Shown here one piece after another: positions 1 to 5,377 of a DNA stretch of 5,377 bases. The notes under the pieces were generated by a model, which was not told where the DNA came from, made no database searches, and was given only the letters and a program-made list of their open reading frames with translations. The position numbers were made by a program, and so were the translations under genes. The stretch is from Nautiliaceae bacterium (lineage in GTDB: Bacteria; Campylobacterota; Campylobacteria; Campylobacterales; Nautiliaceae), in assembly GCA_027035735.1 (NCBI GenBank), contig JALVUH010000149.1:1-5377 (forward strand), given 5' to 3'. Position 1 is the stretch's first letter. The number at the start of each line of letters is the position of its first letter.

Positions 1-180
1 TTATATGATTTGCTTGAGAGTGAAATAATTCCTAAATTTTATAATATGGATGATTTAAATTATTCAAAAGAGTGGGTTGGTATGATGAAAGAAGCTATAA
101 AAAGTATTACTCCAAAATTTAGTGCAAGAAGAATGATGTTTGATTATTTAAATAAATTTTATCTTAAAATAAAGGAATAA
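1..180 (+). CDS. Alpha-glucan (glycogen) phosphorylase, C-terminal end (partial, 5' end outside window)
   Basis: An open frame enters from the window edge and ends in TAA at 178-180, giving 59 residues. The pattern LYDLLESEIIPKFY, then KEWVGMMKEAIKSI, then PKFSARRMMFDYLNKFY, matches my recollection of the C-terminus of the bacterial and archaeal alpha-glucan phosphorylases that carry an N-terminal DUF3417 domain (GT35, TIGR02094 type). These release glucose-1-phosphate from alpha-1,4-glucans in the cytoplasm using a pyridoxal-phosphate cofactor; the cofactor lysine and the active site lie upstream and cannot be seen. Phosphoglucomutase follows after a 10-nt gap and would consume the product, which supports the call. 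A glycogen synthase (GlgA) is the main alternative, but the FSARRMMFDYLNKFY ending fits phosphorylase better. The identification rests on a short tail only. Confidence 0.75.
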   Translation, partial: LYDLLESEIIPKFYNMDDLNYSKEWVGMMKEAIKSITPKFSARRMMFDYLNKFYLKIKE

Positions 181-184
181 GGAA
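179..184 (+). promoter_or_regulatory. Ribosome binding site of the phosphoglucomutase gene
   Basis: AAGGAA overlaps the stop codon of the phosphorylase gene and lies 6 nt before the ATG at 191. It favours 191 over the nearby ATG at 184, which is in another frame and soon meets a stop. Confidence 0.6.
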
Positions 185-190
185 TGAAAA

Positions 191-1765
191 ATGAAACCGA
201 TAAATATACCAAAATTAATCTCTTTTTATTATGAATTAAAACCAAATCCAAAAGATAAACTTCAAAGAGTAAAATTTGGAACTTCTGGTCATAGAGGAAG
301 CGCATTTAAAAAGAGTTTTAATGAAGAACATGTTTTAGCTATTTCTCAAGCTATTGCTGATTATAAAAATGAAAAAAATATAAATGGACCTTTGTTTTTA
401 GGAATAGACTCTCATGCTCTTTCAACTCCTGCAAAAATTACAGCTTTAAGAGTTTTTGGAGCAAATAAAATTGAAGTTTTACATACAAATGAATATACTC
501 CAACTCCTCTTGTGTCTTTTGCAATACTTGAACATAATAAAAATATAAAAAATTCAGATGGTGTTGTTATTACACCTTCACATAATCCTCCAGAAGATGG
601 AGGATACAAATACAATCCTACAAATGGAGGTCCTGCTGATACACATGTAACAAGCGAGATTGAAAAAAAAGCAAATAATTATCTTGAAAATAAAAATATA
701 AAAAAAATTTCTTATGAAGAAGCAATAAATTCTGATTTTATTAAAGAGTATGATTTTATAACTCCATATGTTAAATCTTTAAAAGAAATAGTAGATATTG
801 AGGCTATAAAAAATTCAAATTTACGTTTAGCAGCTGACCCACTTGGTGGCTCAACTCTTCCTGTTTATAAGAAAATAAAAGAAGTTTATGAGCTAAATAT
901 TGATATTAAAAATCCTTTTATTGATTTTACATTCTCTTTTATGCCACCAGATAGAGATGGAAAAATTAGAATGGATTGCTCAAGTCCTTATGCTATGAGA
1001 AATTTAATTAAATTAAAAGATGAATATGATTTGGCATTTGGAAATGATACTGATGGAGATAGGCATGGAATTGTAACTCCAATTGGAGGACTTATGAATC
1101 CAAATCACTTTTTAAGTGTTGCTATTTGGTATTTGTTTAAACATAGAAATTGGCCAAAAGGACTTAAAGTTGGAAAAACTCTTGTATCAAGTTCTATGAT
1201 TGATAGAGTTGCAGCTTCTCTTGGAGTTGAAGTTTATGAAACTCCTGTTGGATTTAAATGGTTTAGCGAAGGGCTTTATGAAGGATGGCTTGGATTTGGA
1301 GGAGAAGAGAGTGCTGGGGCTAGTTTTTTAAGATTTGATGGAAGTGTATGGACTACAGATAAAGATGGAATTATTATGGCACTTCTTGCAGCTGAAATTA
1401 AAGCAAAAGTAAAAGACCCAGCTCTAATTTATGAAGATTTAGAAAAAGAGTTTGGAAAAAGTTATTATGAAAGACTTGATATTCCAGCAACTCCTGAAAT
1501 TAAAGAGAAAATTAAAAATATTGATATTAAAAAACTTGGTATTAAAGAGCTTGCAGGAGAAAAAATAGAAAAAATATTTACAAAAGCTCCTGGAAATAAT
1601 GAGCCAATTGGGGGAGTTAAAATTGTTACAAAAAATGGATGGATTGCTATTAGGCCATCTGGGACTGAGGATGTTTATAAAATTTATGCTGAGAGTTTTA
1701 TATCACAAGAACATTTAAAAAAATTACAAATTGAAGCAAAAAAAATAGTAGAAGAAATAATTTAA
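191..1765 (+). CDS. pgm: Phosphoglucomutase, alpha-D-glucose phosphate-specific
   Basis: This enzyme interconverts glucose-1-phosphate and glucose-6-phosphate in the cytoplasm, joining glycogen breakdown and synthesis to central metabolism. The 524 residues show every hallmark of the alpha-D-phosphohexomutase superfamily. FGTSGHRGS at 29-37 is the N-terminal substrate loop. TPSHNPPEDGGYKYNP at 128-143 holds the phospho-acceptor Ser130. DTDGDR at 286-291 supplies the three metal-binding aspartates (286, 288, 290). GEESAG at 371-376 is the sugar-recognition loop, and RPSGTED at 488-494 binds phosphate. The TSGHRGS and SHNPPEDGGYKYNP variants are typical of the glucose-specific E. coli Pgm type (TIGR01132, about 546 residues) rather than of phosphomannomutase or GlmM. 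All catalytic residues are intact, in contrast to the mutase-like domain encoded further downstream. It lies 10 nt after the phosphorylase stop and 10 nt before the CBM48 gene, so it is an internal operon gene. Confidence 0.95.
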   Translation: MKPINIPKLISFYYELKPNPKDKLQRVKFGTSGHRGSAFKKSFNEEHVLAISQAIADYKNEKNINGPLFLGIDSHALSTPAKITALRVFGANKIEVLHTNEYTPTPLVSFAILEHNKNIKNSDGVVITPSHNPPEDGGYKYNPTNGGPADTHVTSEIEKKANNYLENKNIKKISYEEAINSDFIKEYDFITPYVKSLKEIVDIEAIKNSNLRLAADPLGGSTLPVYKKIKEVYELNIDIKNPFIDFTFSFMPPDRDGKIRMDCSSPYAMRNLIKLKDEYDLAFGNDTDGDRHGIVTPIGGLMNPNHFLSVAIWYLFKHRNWPKGLKVGKTLVSSSMIDRVAASLGVEVYETPVGFKWFSEGLYEGWLGFGGEESAGASFLRFDGSVWTTDKDGIIMALLAAEIKAKVKDPALIYEDLEKEFGKSYYERLDIPATPEIKEKIKNIDIKKLGIKELAGEKIEKIFTKAPGNNEPIGGVKIVTKNGWIAIRPSGTEDVYKIYAESFISQEHLKKLQIEAKKIVEEII

Positions 1766-1770
1766 GGAGG
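1765..1770 (+). promoter_or_regulatory. Strong ribosome binding site of the CBM48 gene
   Basis: A perfect AGGAGG (extended by GG) follows the pgm stop and sits 5 nt before the ATG at 1776. It decides the start: a second in-frame ATG at 1797 (residue 8) has no comparable site. Confidence 0.75.
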
Positions 1771-1775
1771 GGAGA

Positions 1776-2036
1776 ATGGTCAGAAAAACTGGGAAAATGT
1801 ATATATTTGAATTAAAAACGGATGCAAAAGAGGTAATACTTAAAGGAAGCTGGGATGGATGGAAAGAAGAGAGGATGAAAAAGAATAAAAAGGGTGTGTT
1901 TAGCAAAAGAAAAAAATTAAATCCAGGAGTTTATGAATTTGGATATTTGGTAGATGGAGAGTGGATGGCAGATGAGAGTTGTAAACTTGTTGATTCTCCT
2001 TTTGGAGGTAAAAATTCAATTTTGGAGGTTAAATAA
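1776..2036 (+). CDS. Stand-alone CBM48 glycogen-binding domain protein
   Basis: The 86-residue protein is one carbohydrate-binding module of the CBM48 / AMPK-beta glycogen-binding / isoamylase N-terminal fold, with no catalytic domain, signal peptide or membrane segment. The core reads ILKGSWDGW (21-29), a basic linker, LNPGVYEFGYLVDGEW (48-63), then GGKNSILEV (77-85). Aligned by eye to the AMPK beta-1 module, W29, W63 and N80 fall on the known glycogen contacts Trp100, Trp133 and Asn150, while the contact Lys126 is replaced by Gly56. The protein therefore probably binds alpha-glucan, perhaps tethering a partner enzyme to glycogen, but that role is inference. Databases usually call such short proteins isoamylase early set domain proteins. 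Its TAA overlaps the ATG of the next gene by one base (TAATG), which implies translational coupling with the nucleotidyltransferase. The protein is rich in lysine and likely basic. Confidence 0.87.
   Translation: MVRKTGKMYIFELKTDAKEVILKGSWDGWKEERMKKNKKGVFSKRKKLNPGVYEFGYLVDGEWMADESCKLVDSPFGGKNSILEVK
2024..2029 (+). promoter_or_regulatory. Ribosome binding site of the nucleotidyltransferase fusion gene
   Basis: GGAGGT lies inside the last codons of the CBM48 gene, 6 nt before the ATG at 2036. With the TAATG stop/start overlap it indicates coupled re-initiation and supports the start MKAVIMAGG, which is the canonical N-terminus of this enzyme family. Confidence 0.75.
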
Positions 2037-4549
2037 TGAAAGCTGTGATTATGGCAGGAGGTTTTGGGACAAGGATTCAGCCACTAACTCATTCAACTCC
2101 AAAACCAATGCTACCGGTTATGAATGTGCCTATGATGGAAAATGTAATGAAACAATTAAAAGAGGTTGGAATTGATGAATTTGTAATTTTGCTTTATTAT
2201 AAACCAGAAGTTATTAAAAATTATTTTAAAGATGGGAGCAAATGGGGAGTTAAGATTCATTATGTATTGCCTGATGCTGATTATGGGACAGCTGGTGCTG
2301 TTGGTTTTGCAAGAGAATTTTTGGATACTACTTTTATAATTGTAAGTGGAGATTTGGTAACTGATTTTGATTTTAAAAAGATTATTGAATATCACAAACA
2401 AAGAAAATCAAAACTTACAATTACTCTAACTTCTGTAGAAAATCCTTTGCAATTTGGAGTAGTTATTGTAAATGAAGAAGGAAAAATTGAAAAATTTCTT
2501 GAAAAACCAAGTTGGGGAGAAGTTTTTAGCGATACAATAAATACAGGAATTTATGTAATAGAGCCAGAAATATTAGATTTTATTCCAAAAGGAGAGGTTT
2601 TTGATTTTGCAAAAGATTTATTTCCTCTTTTGATGGAAAAAGGTATTGACTTACTTGGATATACTGCAAATGGATATTGGAGAGATGTAGGAAATCCTGA
2701 TGCTTATAGAGAAGTTCATATGGATATTTTTAAAGAAAAAGTAAAATTTAATATTCCTGGCAAAAAGATAGAATATCCAGAGGGAGTTTTATATATATCA
2801 GGAGATGCAGAAATTGATGATAGTGTTGAAATTATTGATACTGTTGTTATTGGTGATAATGTAAAAATAGATAAAAATGTAAGATTACATAATGTAGTTA
2901 TTGGAAATAATGTAGAAATAAAAAAAGATACAAAAATTAGAAATTCTATTCTTTGGAATAATATTAAAATTGGTAAAAGTTGCGTTTTTGATTATGCCGT
3001 CATTTGCAACAACAATGTTATTGAAGATATGGTAAGTGCAAAATATGGACTTATTTTGGCAGAAGGGTGCAGGGTTGGTAAACTTGCTACATTTGAGCAA
3101 GATATTACAGTTTGGCCTGATAAAGAGATTGAACCAGCTTCAATTGTTACAAAAAATGTAATTTGGGGAAGTAAATATAAAAATGCTATTTTTAATGGAG
3201 GAATTGTAAGAGGAAAAGCAAATATTGAAATAAGTTGTGATATGGCTTGTCAGTTGGCTGAAGCATTTGCTTCAACTCTTCCTCAAGGTTCAACTATTGC
3301 AATTTCAAGAGATTTTGAAATATCTCCTAGAATGATAAAACGTTCATTTGAAGGTGGTGTTTTATCTACAGGAGTGAATATTATTGATTTACATGAAAAT
3401 CCTCCTTCTCTTCTTAGGCATTATATTCAAAATAGCAAAAATTTAGTTGGAGGTGTCTATTTTAGAAAATCTTTGGGAGATCCAAGTGAAGTAGAGATTA
3501 TTTTTTATAATGAAGATGGACTTAGAATTAATAGAGAAACTGAAAAAGCAATTGAGAAAAATTATTTTAAAGAATCTTTTAGAAAAGTTGATTATAAAGA
3601 AGTTGGAATTATTAGAGATAATCCAATATATAAACAAAAAGCCTTTAGAAAATATAAAGAGAGAATTTTAGAACTTGTGGACCATAAGCTTATTAAAGGA
3701 AATGATTTTAAAGTTGTAATTGATTTACTTTTTGGAATTACAAAAGATACAATCCCTCCAATCCTCTCAGAAATTCAAATAGAAAATATTTTACTTAATG
3801 CTTATTATGATAGGTTAAAAGTTGAAAATATTGCTCATTATGTAAAAGAATCAAAAAAAGAGGTTTCAAAAATTGTAACTGCATTAAATTTTAATCTTGG
3901 AGGAATTATATATCCAAATGGACAAAGGTTAATATTAGTAAGTGATGATGGATATGTTTTGGATAGAATTGAAGCTTTAATAGCAGTTTTAACATTAATG
4001 AATATAGATGCAAAAGCAAAAAATAAAAAATATAAAGTATTTTTGCCAACTTGGGCTCCTGATTTGATGGATAGTGAATTTGAGAATTTAATTATTAAAA
4101 GAGGAAAGTATCAAAACTTTACTATAAGTGAGTTTAAAGAGTTTGATTTAATTGCTACTATGGAAGGAAATTTTGCATTTACAGAATTTGCTTATCATAG
4201 AGATGCTTTTTATGCACTTTTGAAAATTATGGAACTTTTAACAAGATATAATTTGAAACTATCTGAAATTGAGAAAAAAATTACTAAGTTCTTTTATAAA
4301 AGAAAAAGAATTGATTGTCCTCAGTATAAAAAAGGGTATGTTATGAGGAAATTTATTGAATATGCAAAAAATAAAAAACATTCAACTACTGATGGAGTTA
4401 AAATTTGGGAAAACGATACTGATTGGGTATTGATGATTCCTGATTCTTATTTTGATCAAATAAATCTATTTGTTCAAGCAAAAGATGAAGAAAGTGGAGA
4501 AGAAATTATGAAAAAATATGAGGAGTTTATAAATCAATGCCTAATTTAA
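2036..4549 (+). CDS. Sugar-phosphate nucleotidyltransferase / beta-helix / phosphomannomutase-like fusion protein
   Basis: This 837-residue protein has three parts. Residues 1-235 form an NTP-transferase domain that joins a sugar-1-phosphate to an NTP: MAGGFGTRIQPLT at 6-18 with K23 in TPKP, GTAGAV at 84-89, SGD at 104-106 (metal-binding D106), EKP at 156-158, NTGIYV at 169-174 and WRDVGN at 215-220. Residues about 250-345 carry isoleucine-rich hexapeptide repeats (such as VVIGDNVKI) of a left-handed beta-helix. Residues about 385-837 resemble phosphomannomutase/phosphoglucomutase. In this last part Ser479 is kept, but the metal loop is YPNGQR (626-631) instead of a D-x-D-x-D-R type loop, and the RPSGTE phosphate loop is replaced by IPDSYFD (801-807), so mutase activity is doubtful. 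Length and architecture match proteins usually annotated mannose-1-phosphate guanylyltransferase. The glycogen-gene context suggests it may instead make an NDP-glucose; the substrate cannot be read from the sequence. It overlaps the genes on both sides. Confidence 0.88.
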   Translation: MKAVIMAGGFGTRIQPLTHSTPKPMLPVMNVPMMENVMKQLKEVGIDEFVILLYYKPEVIKNYFKDGSKWGVKIHYVLPDADYGTAGAVGFAREFLDTTFIIVSGDLVTDFDFKKIIEYHKQRKSKLTITLTSVENPLQFGVVIVNEEGKIEKFLEKPSWGEVFSDTINTGIYVIEPEILDFIPKGEVFDFAKDLFPLLMEKGIDLLGYTANGYWRDVGNPDAYREVHMDIFKEKVKFNIPGKKIEYPEGVLYISGDAEIDDSVEIIDTVVIGDNVKIDKNVRLHNVVIGNNVEIKKDTKIRNSILWNNIKIGKSCVFDYAVICNNNVIEDMVSAKYGLILAEGCRVGKLATFEQDITVWPDKEIEPASIVTKNVIWGSKYKNAIFNGGIVRGKANIEISCDMACQLAEAFASTLPQGSTIAISRDFEISPRMIKRSFEGGVLSTGVNIIDLHENPPSLLRHYIQNSKNLVGGVYFRKSLGDPSEVEIIFYNEDGLRINRETEKAIEKNYFKESFRKVDYKEVGIIRDNPIYKQKAFRKYKERILELVDHKLIKGNDFKVVIDLLFGITKDTIPPILSEIQIENILLNAYYDRLKVENIAHYVKESKKEVSKIVTALNFNLGGIIYPNGQRLILVSDDGYVLDRIEALIAVLTLMNIDAKAKNKKYKVFLPTWAPDLMDSEFENLIIKRGKYQNFTISEFKEFDLIATMEGNFAFTEFAYHRDAFYALLKIMELLTRYNLKLSEIEKKITKFFYKRKRIDCPQYKKGYVMRKFIEYAKNKKHSTTDGVKIWENDTDWVLMIPDSYFDQINLFVQAKDEESGEEIMKKYEEFINQCLI
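4521..4525 (+). promoter_or_regulatory. Ribosome binding site of the GH57 gene, inside the preceding gene
   Basis: AGGAG within the last codons of the nucleotidyltransferase gene lies 11 nt before the ATG at 4537. The spacing is slightly long, but it is the only candidate near this start. Confidence 0.5.
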
Positions 4550-5377
4550 TTCTTTATTTTCATATGCATCAGCCAGATTATCGTAAAAAAGGCATATTTT
4601 TTATGCCTTGGGTTTTTTTGCATTCAATTAAAGATTATTATGATATGCCTTATATTGCAAGTAAATACAATGTGAAAGTAAATTTTAATTTAACTCCTAT
4701 TTTAATTGAGCAAATTAATGAATATATAAAAAATGGCATAAAAGCAGATAAATTTTTAACTCTTTTTGTAAAACATCCAAATGAATTAAATGAAGAAGAG
4801 AAAAATTATCTTTTAAAAATATTAAAATCTCTAACTTCTAAAATGATAATAAATGAGAGATTAAAAGAATTGTTTTTAAAAGATAGTTTTAGTGATAATG
4901 AATTTATAGATTTTGAAGTTTTATTTTTACTTAGCTGGTGTGGTGGATATCTTAAAAATCAGCATTTTATAAAAGAGTTTTTAAATAAAAAAAGTTTTAA
5001 AAATGAAGATAAAAAAATTTTAGTTGATTATTTACTTAAATTTTTAGAAAATATTTTACCTTTTTATAAAAAATTACAAAACAAAGAAAAAATAAGCGTT
5101 ACAACTACTCCCTATACTCATCCTATTTTGCCTCTTTTAATTGATATAAATGTTGCAAAAAAAGCAAATCCTGCTACCTCTTTACCTCAAAATCCTTTAA
5201 GTTTAAAAGATGATGCAATTCTTCATATAAAAAAAGCAAAAGAGATTTACAAAAGTGTTTTTGGAAAGTATCCTTTTGCATTTTGGCCAGCTGAGGGGGC
5301 TGTGGATGAAGAAAGTGTAAAACTTTACAAAAATGAAAATATAAAATTAATTGCAACTGATGAAGCGATTTTGAAAA
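4537..5377 (+). CDS. Glycoside hydrolase family 57 protein, N-terminal part (3' end outside window)
   Basis: The frame opens at ATG 4537, overlapping the previous gene by 13 nt, and stays open to the window edge (280 complete codons). The start is supported by MPNLILYFHMHQPDYR, since GH57 catalytic barrels begin with a beta strand leading into the HQP motif (here residues 11-13). Further GH57 signatures follow: PWVFLHSIKDYYDM (24-37), FNLTPILIEQ (50-59), LSWCGGY (132-138), TPYTHPILPLL (191-201) and FWPAEG (249-254), where E253 fits the position of the catalytic nucleophile, then IATDEAIL (272-279). The acid/base aspartate is beyond the window. GH57 enzymes are retaining alpha-glucan hydrolases, 4-alpha-glucanotransferases or branching enzymes; the HMHQPDYR subgroup is broadly annotated amylase-like and its activity is not decided here. 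No signal peptide is seen, so it probably acts on cytoplasmic glycogen with the phosphorylase and phosphoglucomutase. Confidence 0.9.
   Translation, partial: MPNLILYFHMHQPDYRKKGIFFMPWVFLHSIKDYYDMPYIASKYNVKVNFNLTPILIEQINEYIKNGIKADKFLTLFVKHPNELNEEEKNYLLKILKSLTSKMIINERLKELFLKDSFSDNEFIDFEVLFLLSWCGGYLKNQHFIKEFLNKKSFKNEDKKILVDYLLKFLENILPFYKKLQNKEKISVTTTPYTHPILPLLIDINVAKKANPATSLPQNPLSLKDDAILHIKKAKEIYKSVFGKYPFAFWPAEGAVDEESVKLYKNENIKLIATDEAILK
4589..4619 (+). terminator. Terminator-like hairpin with T-tract inside the 5' end of the GH57 gene
   Basis: AAGGCATA (4589-4596), a five-T loop and TATGCCTT (4602-4609) form a perfect 8-bp stem, followed by GGG and seven T (4613-4619). The shape resembles a weak intrinsic terminator or attenuator, but it has only three G-C pairs, three G separate stem and T-tract, and it lies in coding sequence about 50 nt after the GH57 start. 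It may be chance in such AT-rich DNA. Confidence 0.2.

Noticed and set aside
412..615. Minus-strand open frame of 67 codons inside pgm
   Set aside because: It is the antisense shadow of the conserved TPSHNPP region of pgm, has no recognisable motif, and lies wholly within a confident gene.
1724..1906. Minus-strand open frame of 60 codons across the pgm/CBM48 junction
   Set aside because: Its F/L/S-rich composition is what antisense reading of lysine-rich coding DNA gives; it overlaps two well-supported genes.
1954..2175. Plus-strand 73-codon frame overlapping the CBM48 end and the nucleotidyltransferase start
   Set aside because: It is an out-of-frame reading of two conserved coding regions and shows no family pattern.
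2783..3070. Repeated ATTGGxxATAATGT-like DNA units as a possible repeat array
   Set aside because: They encode the hexapeptide repeats of the left-handed beta-helix and are explained at protein level; the DNA copies are not uniform.
2156..3637. Three minus-strand open frames within the nucleotidyltransferase fusion (2156-2401, 2885-3100, 3443-3637)
   Set aside because: All are rich in Asn, Phe and Ile as expected for antisense of AT-rich coding sequence, and all lie inside an intact conserved gene.
5174..5356. Minus-strand 60-codon frame near the window end
   Set aside because: It is antisense to the GH57 nucleophile region and has no supporting motif.
4537..5377. Reading the last gene as a GH13 branching enzyme (GlgB) or as a polysaccharide deacetylase
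   Set aside because: The HQP, TPYTHPILPLL and FWPAEG pattern is GH57; no GH13 motifs are seen, and a deacetylase would lack this combination.

Overview
The window is a single block of five same-strand genes with almost no spacer DNA, from a very AT-rich genome (roughly a quarter to 30 % G+C by eye). Arginine is coded almost only by AGA and lysine mostly by AAA, and clear AGGAGG-type ribosome binding sites precede the genes. This suits a low-GC Gram-negative such as a Campylobacterota member of the Nautiliales type (Caminibacter, Nautilia, Lebetimonas), but that placement is an impression from codon use and protein style, not a proven assignment.

Layout, all on the + strand: (1) 1-180, the last 59 codons of an alpha-glucan (glycogen) phosphorylase; (2) 191-1765, alpha-D-glucose phosphoglucomutase, 524 aa; (3) 1776-2036, an 86-residue protein that is only a CBM48 (AMPK-beta/isoamylase N-terminal type) glycogen-binding domain; (4) 2036-4549, an 837-residue fusion of a sugar-phosphate nucleotidyltransferase, a left-handed beta-helix and a phosphomannomutase-like domain; (5) 4537 to the window end, the first 280 residues of a family GH57 glycoside hydrolase or glucanotransferase. 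The junctions are +10 nt, +10 nt, a 1-nt TAATG overlap and a 13-nt overlap, so this is almost certainly one transcript whose promoter and terminator lie outside the window.

Together the genes form an alpha-glucan (glycogen) storage module. Phosphorylase releases glucose-1-phosphate. Phosphoglucomutase interconverts it with glucose-6-phosphate. The nucleotidyltransferase may activate a sugar-1-phosphate to an NDP-sugar for polymer synthesis. The GH57 enzyme trims, transfers or branches the glucan, and the CBM48 protein may bind the polymer. No classical GlgC, GlgA or GlgB lies in the window.

The most notable points are the phosphomannomutase-like domain of gene 4, whose metal-binding and phosphate-binding loops have decayed while its would-be catalytic serine remains; the possibility that gene 4 makes NDP-glucose rather than GDP-mannose; and the free-standing glycogen-binding domain translationally coupled to gene 4. 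I saw no RNA genes, CRISPR arrays, mobile elements or long repeats. No gene-free stretch exceeds 10 bases.
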